Assembly: GCA_028820655.1 (NCBI GenBank) | Contig: JAPPIK010000056.1 | Coordinates: 151,880 to 215,879, forward strand | DNA length: 64,000 nt | Reading direction: 5' to 3' | Origin: Candidatus Poribacteria bacterium | GTDB lineage: Bacteria > Poribacteria > WGA-4E > JAJDTR01 | Part shown: positions 17,898 through 25,785 of the stretch, in pieces | Position numbering within the stretch: the stretch's first letter is position 1 | Layout: each line of letters opens with the position of its first letter | The notes under the pieces: model-generated | Database searches by the model: none | Told to the model about the DNA's origin: nothing | Seen by the model: the letters and a program-made list of their open reading frames with translations, nothing else | Translations under genes and position numbers: made by a program

Positions 17898-18599
17898 TTG
17901 AAAAAGAACGGAAAAAGATACCGTGAGATTGCGGATCTTATTGATAGATCTCAGCTTTACAGTTTAGAAGAAGGGGTTCAGCTACTGAAGCAAACATCAA
18001 AGGCGAAGTTTGATGAAACCGTTGACTTGGCCGCGCGCCTTGGCGTAGATCCGCGGCATGCCGATCAGAACATCCGTGGCACTGTTGCGTTACCTCATGG
18101 CACTGGTAAGCAGATACGCGTGGTTGTATTTGCCCAAGGAGACAAAGCCCGTGAAGCCGAAGAAGCCGGGGCAGATGCGGTTGGAACTGACGACCTCGTT
18201 GAAAAGATCGTTGATGGCTGGCTTGAATTCGATGCCACGATAGCAACTCCCGATCTAATGAGAACAATTATGCCGAAGTTAGGTCGCATCCTTGGTCCGC
18301 GGGGACTGATGCCTAATGCGAAGACTGGTACCGTAACTATGGACCTTGCAGAAACGATCGCCAGTATCAAGGCGGGGCAAATTGAATATCGCGTGGAAAA
18401 GGAATCAGGGGTTGTGCATGTTCCGATTGGCAAAACGTCATTCGATGCCAATCAGATTAAGGAGAATCTTCAATCGGTAATGGAAGCGATAATGCGAGCA
18501 CGCCCGTCATCGACGAAGGGGAGGTATTTGAGGAGCGTTGCCGTTTCGTCAACTATGGGTGCGGGGATCCGACTTGACCCGGTGCAATTTAGCGGTTGA
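17898..18599 (+). CDS. rplA: 50S ribosomal protein L1
   Basis: About 233 residues. The TTG at 17898 is preferred because it gives the usual L1 opening ([16 protein letters not shown]) and has AGGTGGAG 7 bp upstream; a GTG at 17886 is in frame. Signatures include [20 protein letters not shown], the [12 protein letters not shown] strand and the [15 protein letters not shown] motif. L1 binds 23S rRNA at the mobile stalk by the E site and commonly represses the L11-L1 operon. Confidence 0.96.
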   Translation: MKKNGKRYREIADLIDRSQLYSLEEGVQLLKQTSKAKFDETVDLAARLGVDPRHADQNIRGTVALPHGTGKQIRVVVFAQGDKAREAEEAGADAVGTDDLVEKIVDGWLEFDATIATPDLMRTIMPKLGRILGPRGLMPNAKTGTVTMDLAETIASIKAGQIEYRVEKESGVVHVPIGKTSFDANQIKENLQSVMEAIMRARPSSTKGRYLRSVAVSSTMGAGIRLDPVQFSG

Positions 18600-18603
18600 G
18601 CAT

Positions 18604-18755
18604 TCAAGTTACAAAAAATCTAAATCTCGATACGGTCAAAGACAGCAGGCGCCAATTGCTTAAATGAACTTCTCGGCCTGCCGAGGCGCAGTAGCGATGG
18701 AACGCGAGATCTCCTTGAAGTGAGGGGACACAAATTGTGTGCGTGTTCATGAGTT
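18604..18755 (+). ncRNA. Ribosomal protein L10 leader
   Basis: The region between rplA and rplJ holds the characteristic GGCCTGCCGAGGC element near 18675-18690 and a CGCGAGA element near 18700, as in L10 leader RNAs of other bacteria. It is followed by a strong intrinsic terminator upstream of rplJ. In the known mechanism the L10-L7/L12 complex binds the leader and lowers expression. Here this would act by premature termination, as in Bacillus. The exact ends are not resolved. Confidence 0.7.
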
Positions 18756-18759
18756 TGAG

Positions 18760-18787
18760 CCTCCAGTTGACTGGAGGTTTTTTTTTT
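18760..18787 (+). terminator. Attenuator terminator of the rplJL leader
   Basis: CCTCCAG (18760-18766), loop TTGA, CTGGAGG (18771-18777), then ten T residues. It lies 35 bp before the rplJ start, so it is placed to control rplJ-rplL transcription. Confidence 0.85.
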
Positions 18788-18822
18788 GAGAATTTTGACC
18801 AATTAGCGAAAGGAGGTGAGAT

Positions 18823-19389
18823 ATGCCTAGCCAAGCAAACGTCCAGCAAGTCGAAATGATTCGGGAGCGTCTTCAAGGCGCAGACGTTGTATTGCTGACT
18901 GATTTCAAGGGATTGTCTGTTGCCGAGGTCAATGAACTTCGACAGTTGTTGCGTGATGCCGGTGTACAGTATAAAGTTTGCAAGAATCGGCTTGTTAAAG
19001 TTGTTGCGCAAGAGTTGGGAATCGAGGGTTTAGACGACCATTTGGTTGGTCCAACCGCGCTTGCAACAAGTGATGATCCGGCATCCTGTTCAAAGATTTT
19101 AAAGGAGTTCGCCGATGAGCATGAGCATTTGAAGATTAAAGGCGGTCTATTGGGAAATACCGTCATTGATGCTGAGGGAGTAGATGCACTCGTCAATATG
19201 CCGTCAAAGGAACAGCTGATTGCTCAAGCTGTTAGCGGGATCAAAGCACCGCTTTCTGGGCTAGTCTCGGTGTTGCATAGAGGCTCGCCATTGGCAGGCC
19301 TTGTCAACGTTTTGAATGGTACCGTTCGTCAACTGACGACGGCATTGCAAGCTGTCGCCGATCAGAAAAAAGGAGCTGAATCGGCGTAG
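18823..19389 (+). CDS. rplJ: 50S ribosomal protein L10
   Basis: 188 residues from the ATG at 18823, with a full AAAGGAGGTG ribosome-binding site. The N-terminal rRNA-binding domain is clear ([20 protein letters not shown], then [17 protein letters not shown]), followed by [13 protein letters not shown]-terminal helix anchors L7/L12 dimers. It is the base of the ribosomal stalk and likely the effector of its own leader. Confidence 0.96.
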   Translation: MPSQANVQQVEMIRERLQGADVVLLTDFKGLSVAEVNELRQLLRDAGVQYKVCKNRLVKVVAQELGIEGLDDHLVGPTALATSDDPASCSKILKEFADEHEHLKIKGGLLGNTVIDAEGVDALVNMPSKEQLIAQAVSGIKAPLSGLVSVLHRGSPLAGLVNVLNGTVRQLTTALQAVADQKKGAESA

Positions 19390-19417
19390 GTACTTTAACC
19401 AAGAAAGGAAAAGAAAA

Positions 19418-19816
19418 ATGGCAAACATTGATGAAATGATCGAATCAATTAGTAACCTGACGGTATTGGAGCTATCCGAACTGGTGAAGGCCTTGGAGGA
19501 CAAATTCGGTGTAAGCGCTGCCGCACCGATGGTTGCCGGGCCTATGATGGCGGGTGCCCCTGCCGCGGGCGCAGTCGAGGCTGAAGCCGCGCCAGCAGAG
19601 GAAAAGACCGAGTTTGATGTTCAGTTGAAGGAGATCGGATCTCAAAAGATCCCCGTGATAAAAGAGGTTCGCGCGGTGACAGGCCTAGGACTCAAGGAAG
19701 CGAAAGAGAAGGTCGAAGGAGCTCCTACTGTGATCAAGGAAGCTATTCCGCAAGAGGAAGCGGACAAAATCAAAGAGCAGCTAGAGGCTGTGGGTGCAGT
19801 TGTGGAGATTTTATAA
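19418..19816 (+). CDS. rplL: 50S ribosomal protein L7/L12
   Basis: 132 residues. The N-terminal dimerisation helix ([19 protein letters not shown]) is joined by an Ala/Pro/Gly-rich hinge ([20 protein letters not shown]) to the C-terminal factor-binding domain ([20 protein letters not shown], then [12 protein letters not shown]). It recruits translation GTPases. AAGAAAGG precedes the ATG. A strong terminator follows and rpoB is absent. Confidence 0.97.
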   Translation: MANIDEMIESISNLTVLELSELVKALEDKFGVSAAAPMVAGPMMAGAPAAGAVEAEAAPAEEKTEFDVQLKEIGSQKIPVIKEVRAVTGLGLKEAKEKVEGAPTVIKEAIPQEEADKIKEQLEAVGAVVEIL

Positions 19817-19841
19817 GTCCAATCAGTTCTCTATCTAACCA

Positions 19842-19875
19842 AACCCATTGCGGTTACGTACCGCAATGGGTTTTT
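19842..19875 (+). terminator. Strong terminator after rplL
   Basis: AACCCATTGCGG (19842-19853) pairs perfectly with CCGCAATGGGTT (19861-19872) across a 7-nt loop, followed by a T run. It makes read-through from rplL to a downstream gene unlikely. Confidence 0.9.
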
Positions 19876-19898
19876 CTATTTCTGATAAAGGTCGGAAC

Positions 19899-20738
19899 AT
19901 GGTTCTCGCCCCGATTTTTTACCTGGTATTCAGTCAATTGGCAATTGGCGGTTTCGCCTTGCTTCTCTTGGTTCCAAAGGGATTGGTAGGTCGCGGCTTT
20001 TTTCGCCTGATGGGGATTATCTATCTGTTGGCAGTCATATTTGCGCGCTGCGCAAATCTCCCGATTAGCGGTAAAGCGGTATCGTGGCGCAATTTTTTCT
20101 TGGCTTGGGATGGACAGGATGTCATTTATACGATCGTTATGTGTATCATTTTCTTATGTTACACCATAAGTCTTTGGCTGAAAAATGAGGTTCTTAATCG
20201 AGGCCTTCTCTTCGCAGGGGCGGTCATCGGATCGATTTGGATTGTGAGCAGTGCGCAATCTTTTCTACCGCAGAGTACTCTTCCGGCAGGCAGGTTCTTG
20301 TTACCGCTTCAATTCGTGGTCTCCGCCGTCCTGCTAGGCGCTGTAAATAGCGGTATGTGGTTTGGCCACTGGTATTTAGTGACGCCTGATCTTCCAGTCG
20401 TTCATCTGAAAAGGTTCAACCAAGTTTTTCTAATTGCACTCCTGCTGTCGACTTCCCTATCTGTACTCAATTTCCTCTTCAATACGGAATCGGCGGCGGG
20501 ACCACCGCAAAATTTCTTTTTGCAGGTTGTGTTGGGTATGCGTGTCCTAATTGGGTTTTGCGGATCATTTCTGCTGTATGCCATCGTATGGCACTGCCTG
20601 CGAGATAATGCCGTGGAACAGGACGCCGTCGGCGCAACCCGAGCTGCGACGGGATTCCTTTATGTCGCCATGATAACAGTTTTTATAGGCGAGTTTTGCG
20701 GAAGATTCCTGTTCTTGGAGACGAGGTACTTCATGTGA
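19899..20738 (+). CDS. Polytopic membrane protein (about eight helices), function unknown
   Basis: About 279 residues from the ATG at 19899 (MVLAPIFYLVFSQLAIGGFA). Earlier in-frame starts fall inside the rplL terminator hairpin and are rejected. Roughly eight hydrophobic helices are spread over the whole length. The segments SGMWFGHWYLVTPDLPV and AIVWHCLRDNAVEQ contain histidines close to helices and could bind haem, in the manner of DmsC/NrfD-like membrane subunits, but this is weak. No soluble partner gene is adjacent. Confidence 0.6.
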   Translation: MVLAPIFYLVFSQLAIGGFALLLLVPKGLVGRGFFRLMGIIYLLAVIFARCANLPISGKAVSWRNFFLAWDGQDVIYTIVMCIIFLCYTISLWLKNEVLNRGLLFAGAVIGSIWIVSSAQSFLPQSTLPAGRFLLPLQFVVSAVLLGAVNSGMWFGHWYLVTPDLPVVHLKRFNQVFLIALLLSTSLSVLNFLFNTESAAGPPQNFFLQVVLGMRVLIGFCGSFLLYAIVWHCLRDNAVEQDAVGATRAATGFLYVAMITVFIGEFCGRFLFLETRYFM

Positions 20739-20946
20739 TTAGGGCTAATATGAATCTTTGATATAAAATCAACATAATCGACATTTTTCCTACCCAAAAT
20801 CCGAAAATGGCAGAGCGATCAGCGCACTACTATAGCAACAAAGAGACTACGAAACCACTCCGGGATTCATCGGTCACCGACCTAAAACGATTCGATTACG
20901 ATTGACAGCCGCCGTAGATTTTCGTTTCGGCTCACCCCGTCTGTGT

Positions 20947-20952
20947 TATAAT
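20947..20952 (+). promoter_or_regulatory. Extended -10 promoter
   Basis: TATAAT at 20947-20952 with TGT immediately upstream (extended -10). No good -35 is seen. The start of transcription would be near 20959. Confidence 0.5.
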
Positions 20953-20958
20953 ATCGTG

Positions 20959-21187
20959 CCTTCCTCCTGCAGTGAAACGCCGCAGTTAAGTGCTAGGCCA
21001 GTCTTTCAAGAAATCGGATTAACCGTGTTGTTACAGAGATTTATTGTTACGCCTCGGGTTCCGAGTGCCGTTTGAAAGGGAAATTGCAGCTACAATTTCC
21101 CCAATACGGCCTTCGTCGCAGCTTGAAAGAGATCCAAAAGAGTGTAGCGTTAGGTCAGAGCAACGAGACGCCGCTTAACGAAATATT
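20959..21187 (+). ncRNA. Candidate structured RNA or long 5' leader
   Basis: The region lies after an extended -10 box and before the gene at 21188. It folds locally: GGGAAATTG (21078-21086) pairs perfectly with CAATTTCCC (21093-21101), enclosed by GCCGT/ACGGC (21067-21071 with 21106-21110), and CTCGG/CCGAG forms a hairpin near 21053-21065. Two related stretches, CGCCGCAGTTAAG near 20980 and CGCCGCTTAAC near 21170, frame it. A short GGCCAGTC is reminiscent of 6S RNA, but the long end-to-end helix of 6S is not seen. It may be only the leader of the downstream gene. Confidence 0.35.
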
Positions 21188-21715
21188 ATGGGCATTCCAT
21201 TTTTCATTGTTTTCGCGCTATCTATCGTCTTTTTGTCGGTCGGTGTTACAGGTTGGGGCGATTTCGCGTCTATATCGTGGAAATTCAGCATAGATTCCCA
21301 GTTCGTTTCGGAGCTGAATCGCGGCGTAGCGTCCAAAGAGTTACGAGACGCTTTTGAGAATAATGGCTTTTCTATTTCGGAAAACCTCGACAGTTCACGC
21401 GGCGACAATCACAACAGTTGGTGGATCCTCCTTGATGAAGACAGCGACCGATCCTATACAGTTAGACGGGAAGGCGATGCGCTAAATGTCTATCATGGCA
21501 CCTTGCCTCATCTCCATCTAGAGGCAAACTATTCTGCCGTCTTTAGATGCTTCTCGGGATTTATGCTCTTTTTCATTAGCTTATACCTTATGGGCTTTTT
21601 TCTTTATCTCGAAGAGCGTGAGAGTGGCCGCATCATGAAAAACGTGAAAAGTTTCGCGAAACTCAGACAGTTTTTTGAGCGCCATGAAAGCGAAAGAGCC
21701 GGGAAACAGCAATAG
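21188..21715 (+). CDS. Two-helix membrane protein of unknown function, upstream of hemE
   Basis: 175 residues. The first helix (IPFFIVFALSIVFLSVGVTGW) is followed by an extracytoplasmic domain of about 95 residues and a second helix (FSGFMLFFISLYLMGFFLYL). A charged cytoplasmic tail of about 40 residues ends the protein. The middle domain (NHNSWWILLDEDSDRSYTVRREGDALNVYH) has no family I recognise. It ends directly before hemE and is probably co-transcribed with it. Confidence 0.6.
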   Translation: MGIPFFIVFALSIVFLSVGVTGWGDFASISWKFSIDSQFVSELNRGVASKELRDAFENNGFSISENLDSSRGDNHNSWWILLDEDSDRSYTVRREGDALNVYHGTLPHLHLEANYSAVFRCFSGFMLFFISLYLMGFFLYLEERESGRIMKNVKSFAKLRQFFERHESERAGKQQ

Positions 21716-21727
21716 TTGACCAATCCC

Positions 21728-22810
21728 ATGCGAGAAAATGACCTCCTGCTTCGCGCGGTCCATCGCCTGCCTGTCGAACGTCCGCCTGTATGGCTAATGC
21801 GTCAAGCAGGTCGTTCTGATCCAGCATATCGGGCACTGAGGAACAAGATAAGCCTTCCTCTTGAGCGACTATTTCAAACAGTTCCGGGGCCGTTCAGCGC
21901 CTCGGAAGTCGAGTGGGTGATCGAAATATCGCTTTTACCGAAACGCTTCGGGGTCGACGCCATAATTATGTATCACGATATCCTAACCCCGTTGGCTCCC
22001 ATGGGTGTCCATTTTAAATTTTCTCCTGCACCCGTGTTGGAAACGCCCGTTCGAACGGCTAGCCGGATTAAGGGATTGCGTCCGCTTGATGATCCAGTCG
22101 CACAACTGAAATTCACGGGCGAAGTGATCAAAGGACTGCGCCGATCATTGGATGGCAGTCTACCACTTATCGGTTTTGCCGGAGCTCCATTGACGCTCGC
22201 ATTCTTCATGATTGCCGGAAAAAGCCCTATGAATCGAGAGCGTGGAATCTCAAGCGAAGCGGATATTGTATTCAGAATGATGCGAGAAACCCCCAATCTG
22301 TTTCATGAACTGTTGAGTCGTTTAACGCGGATGACGATCGCCTATCTAAATTATCAGATTTCGCAAGGTGCTCAGATAGTACAACTGTTCGAGTCTATCG
22401 CCGATGGGATTGACCGATCATTGTATGAATCCTTTGCTCAACCGTATCATGAGCGGATTTTCGCGGAGTTGAGTCCCAACGCACCTTCCATTCTGTTTGC
22501 CAAAGAGTGCCCTTTTCTCGATCTGATGCTAAAAAGTGGCGCGGACGTCCTCAGTGTGGGAAAATGTATAGACCTTAAAGAAGCCCAATCGCACGCGGCG
22601 GGAAAGGTTGCAGTCCAAGGAAACGTAGACAATTGCGTTCTTCGCGATGGGACAATTGACGACATCACCAAGGCTGTGGGCAAATGTTTGAAACGAGCTG
22701 GTAGAGTCGGACATATTCTAAATCTCAACCACGGAATCCATCGGGACACTCCGTTTGAAAATGTGAAATACTTTGTTGAGGCGGCTAAAGCGCATAATTG
22801 GAGCGAGTGA
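21728..22810 (+). CDS. hemE: Uroporphyrinogen decarboxylase
   Basis: About 360 residues. HemE removes four carboxyl groups from uroporphyrinogen III to give coproporphyrinogen III. The signature PPVWLMRQAGRSDPAYRAL lies near residue 20 and supplies the substrate-binding Arg pair. The Y-L-P-E usually found after RQAGR is S-D-P-A here. GFAGAPLTLAFFMIAGKS and the late HILNLNHGIHRDTPFENV match the family. MYHDILTPLAPMG replaces the common S-D-I-L form, keeping the catalytic Asp. The start is the ATG at 21728; a TTG at 21716, one base after the upstream stop, is the alternative. It supplies haem for, among others, the multihaem cytochrome at 25786. Confidence 0.88.
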   Translation: MRENDLLLRAVHRLPVERPPVWLMRQAGRSDPAYRALRNKISLPLERLFQTVPGPFSASEVEWVIEISLLPKRFGVDAIIMYHDILTPLAPMGVHFKFSPAPVLETPVRTASRIKGLRPLDDPVAQLKFTGEVIKGLRRSLDGSLPLIGFAGAPLTLAFFMIAGKSPMNRERGISSEADIVFRMMRETPNLFHELLSRLTRMTIAYLNYQISQGAQIVQLFESIADGIDRSLYESFAQPYHERIFAELSPNAPSILFAKECPFLDLMLKSGADVLSVGKCIDLKEAQSHAAGKVAVQGNVDNCVLRDGTIDDITKAVGKCLKRAGRVGHILNLNHGIHRDTPFENVKYFVEAAKAHNWSE

Positions 22811-22966
22811 CAGTCGGGGTGGCTTCCATCCGGTTTTACGTGCTACGTTCCCCAATGGGTAACGCTTGGTGTGCCGGTCCGATTCCGTTGGCGATCTGAA
22901 GCGCGCGATTATAACTCGGATGAATGATGCGATTCGACGACAAGAGATTTCGCTTAAGGAAATTGA

Positions 22967-24424
22967 ATGAGACCATCTCGACCCAACCCATACGCACCGC
23001 TTCAATATGGTGCGCTTGAACGGATCACGGAGAATGTGTATCTGTTTCGCAATATTGTTAATTCATCGATTGTCATTGGCGACAAAGGGGTAGCTGTCAT
23101 TGATACACAGGTCAACCGGCGAATGGGGTTCCGAGTGCTTGAAGCTGTTCGGACGATAACGGATAAACCGATTCTTTACACGGTCAATACCCACTACCAC
23201 TGGGACCACACCAACGGAAATATCGTCTTTCACGATGTCGGAGCGACTGTCATATCGAGGGACATGACAAAAAACTTCATGGTCAGCCGTGCCCCGCGTC
23301 AAAAGGCTTTTCTCCAATCACGCGGATTCGAATTGGGAGAAGATCCGTACCTTCCCGATGAGACTTTCCAATCAGAAACAGAGCTGAATCTGGGTAATCA
23401 GTCTCTTCATCTCATCCATCTCGGGGCGGCGGAAACAGATGACGCTGTCGCCGTGCGAATTCCGAAGGAGCATTGCATCGTTTCTGGCGACACCATTATG
23501 ACCGGGAGTTTCCCAATCTTCGGTCAACCCGTAATGAATGAAGGATTGATGGCGAATCACGACTGGATTAACACGATTCGGGAATTGCGCACATACCAAC
23601 CTGATCATGTACTTCCGGGTCACGGCCCACTTGCTCATGACGCGGAAATAGATCTCCTGCTTAGAATCGAAGAATACTTCCTAACCGAAGTTCGCAAACG
23701 GGTTGACGAGGGCATGGAATTAAATGAACTGCTTGTGGATCTTGAAAATCACCTGCCCGACTGGATTACTCAAATCGCCGAGGTGTGGGGTACACCACGT
23801 TATGCGGCACTGCGTGTTTACCGGGGATTGATTGACATGCCTGAACCGGGATGGCAGCATTTCAAGCCCTCGGTTGTTCCTACCGCCGACCCAAGCGAGG
23901 TTGAGGAGAAATCCTCCAATCTTGATAGTTTTGAGGGTTATCGTCAAGCAGCGGAGGAATTAGGAGAGGGCGGTGACATTGGCTTAATGCTCGCGGTTCT
24001 TCGCGACGCCACACGGCAGTTTCCGGAAAACCCCGCTGCATGGACGGAATTGGCGAAGTCTTTGAACCAAGAGTCGCGTGTTGTCTCGAGCGTTCTGGAG
24101 AAAGGAGATTTTTTCTCGGATGCGCGAATCGCTATTCAAACTGCGTTAGAACTAGATCCCGAATATGCACCCGCGTTGCTGTTGCTCGGCCAAACGCTGA
24201 TTACGATTGCCTACCGCAATGGCGACGATCCTGCCGCCGGACTAGCATACATTCACCGTGCGTTGAATCTCCCGCTCACCGACATTCAGCTTGCACAAGC
24301 GTACTTTTCGATTGGGCTGGCAAACCGAACCAATGGTGCTGAACCCGAGGCGAAGGCTGCCTTTGCACGGGCAATTGAAGCGAATCCAAAGTTTATGCCC
24401 GCCCAAATGGCGAATATGGTCTGA
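22967..24424 (+). CDS. Metallo-beta-lactamase-fold hydrolase with C-terminal TPR region
   Basis: 485 residues. The beta-lactamase fold occupies about 15-265, with the zinc motif THYHWDH at 75-81, a bridging Asp in VSGDTIMTG and a further His in LPGHGP. A helical linker and at least two to three TPR-type repeats (AAWTELAKSLNQES..., ALELDPEYAPALLLLGQTL, AIEANPKFMPAQ) fill the C-terminus. No signal peptide is evident. The domain mix suggests a hydrolase held in a protein complex; the substrate is unknown. The gene stands alone, 156 bp after hemE. Confidence 0.85.
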   Translation: MRPSRPNPYAPLQYGALERITENVYLFRNIVNSSIVIGDKGVAVIDTQVNRRMGFRVLEAVRTITDKPILYTVNTHYHWDHTNGNIVFHDVGATVISRDMTKNFMVSRAPRQKAFLQSRGFELGEDPYLPDETFQSETELNLGNQSLHLIHLGAAETDDAVAVRIPKEHCIVSGDTIMTGSFPIFGQPVMNEGLMANHDWINTIRELRTYQPDHVLPGHGPLAHDAEIDLLLRIEEYFLTEVRKRVDEGMELNELLVDLENHLPDWITQIAEVWGTPRYAALRVYRGLIDMPEPGWQHFKPSVVPTADPSEVEEKSSNLDSFEGYRQAAEELGEGGDIGLMLAVLRDATRQFPENPAAWTELAKSLNQESRVVSSVLEKGDFFSDARIAIQTALELDPEYAPALLLLGQTLITIAYRNGDDPAAGLAYIHRALNLPLTDIQLAQAYFSIGLANRTNGAEPEAKAAFARAIEANPKFMPAQMANMV

Positions 24425-24641
24425 CGGTACTGTGGCTCTATCTTTGTAGAGTTCAAGAATATTCGATAATCTAAAACACCGGATGTTGCGGTCATTCTGC
24501 GGCACAGTGTGCGCAATTGACAGGTCTTCACAGGTAGACAGCTACGGACAACCCATTCCCTATCGGTGGATTATCCGTCTCCTCTCAAAGAGATTATATT
24601 GGGTTTTCTCACGAATAACAGAAATATTGAAGGGGCACAAA

Positions 24642-25424
24642 ATGCGAACGAGTATAACCACACTACTAATGTTGGCAATGGCAATTTGCGCCAATGCTCA
24701 TGCAGATGGTCGAATGGTCGAATACACGGTGGATGGAGTCGTGTTTAAAGGCTTTTTGGCTTATGACGACCAAGTAGAAGGGAAACGCCCCGGTGTATTG
24801 GTGGTTCACGAATGGTGGGGACACAACGAATATGTGCGCAACCGAGCACGTATGTTGGCTGAGTTAGGGTATACGGCGCTTGCAGTCGACATGTACGGCG
24901 ATGGAAAACTGGCTGACCATCCGGAGGATGCCGGGAAATTTGCTCGAGCCGTGACAGAAAACATTGAAGTTGCCAAAGCCCGTTTTATGGCCGGGATGGA
25001 CTTATTGAAGAAACACCCAACCGTTGATTCGGAGCATATCGCCGCAATCGGTTACTGTTTTGGCGGCGGGATTGTGTTACATATGGCTCGTCTCGGCGTG
25101 GATGAACTTGACGGGGTGGTCAGCTTCCACGGTTCGTTGTCTACACAGTCCCCTGCAAAACGGGGAACGGTGAAAACTAAAATCCTTGTGTGCCACGGAG
25201 CAATCGATCCGTTCATAGCACCGGAGCAAGTTGGTGCATTCAAGAAAGAAATGCTAGATGCCGAAGTAGATTTAAAGTTCATCAGCTACCCCGAGGCAAC
25301 CCACAGTTTTACTAACCCGGAGGCGGATAAGCGTGGCGGACCGCTGAGATACAACGCGGCGGCGGATAAGCAGTCCTGGATCGATATGCAGGAGTTTTTC
25401 AAAACTCTATTTGTAATGCAGTGA
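24642..25424 (+). CDS. Exported dienelactone hydrolase family protein
   Basis: About 260 residues from the ATG at 24642, with GAAGGGG upstream and a signal peptide MRTSITTLLMLAMAICANAHA. An alpha/beta hydrolase follows, with the conserved PGVLVVHEWWGHNEYVRNRA start. The nucleophile is Cys in GYCFGGG, as in dienelactone hydrolases. The acid is Asp in GAIDPFI and the base is His in EATHSFTNP. It should cleave ester or lactone bonds in the periplasm. The frame is open further upstream to 24483 but lacks family similarity there. Confidence 0.88.
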   Translation: MRTSITTLLMLAMAICANAHADGRMVEYTVDGVVFKGFLAYDDQVEGKRPGVLVVHEWWGHNEYVRNRARMLAELGYTALAVDMYGDGKLADHPEDAGKFARAVTENIEVAKARFMAGMDLLKKHPTVDSEHIAAIGYCFGGGIVLHMARLGVDELDGVVSFHGSLSTQSPAKRGTVKTKILVCHGAIDPFIAPEQVGAFKKEMLDAEVDLKFISYPEATHSFTNPEADKRGGPLRYNAAADKQSWIDMQEFFKTLFVMQ

Positions 25425-25431
25425 GAACTTC

Positions 25432-25734
25432 ATGTCCGGACAGATGGAGATTCTCCCATTTATTATTTTCATTTTGTTCTGTGTATTGATTTCGGGCATA
25501 ATCTATGGATTGTTCCGAATTCTACTTTACTTTGGTAAGAGCGACAGCGACGAATATAGGGACCTACGGTGCCCACAATGTCAGACACAGCGCAAGCCGA
25601 TCAAAACAGGTGCGGTTAGAAACCTTGTTGAAATCGAGTTACGATGTCCAGTGTGCGGCCACGTTTCGTGGGACGTCCCTGCCAAAACGAACCTTTCTAC
25701 CCGTTCATCTCCCGATGATCCTACAAACAGGTAG
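25432..25734 (+). CDS. Small membrane protein with a four-cysteine zinc ribbon
   Basis: 100 residues beginning 7 bp after the hydrolase stop. One N-terminal helix (ILPFIIFILFCVLISGIIYGL) is followed by a cytoplasmic-looking zinc ribbon: C-P-Q-C near residue 46 and C-P-V-C near residue 72, which also has GHVSW behind it. The tail is polar and disordered. The close spacing suggests co-transcription with the hydrolase. No family is recognised. Confidence 0.65.
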   Translation: MSGQMEILPFIIFILFCVLISGIIYGLFRILLYFGKSDSDEYRDLRCPQCQTQRKPIKTGAVRNLVEIELRCPVCGHVSWDVPAKTNLSTRSSPDDPTNR

Positions 25735-25785
25735 GACTGCAATATAGACTAATTCCATGCGCTGATAAGCACACTACCGCCCTTC

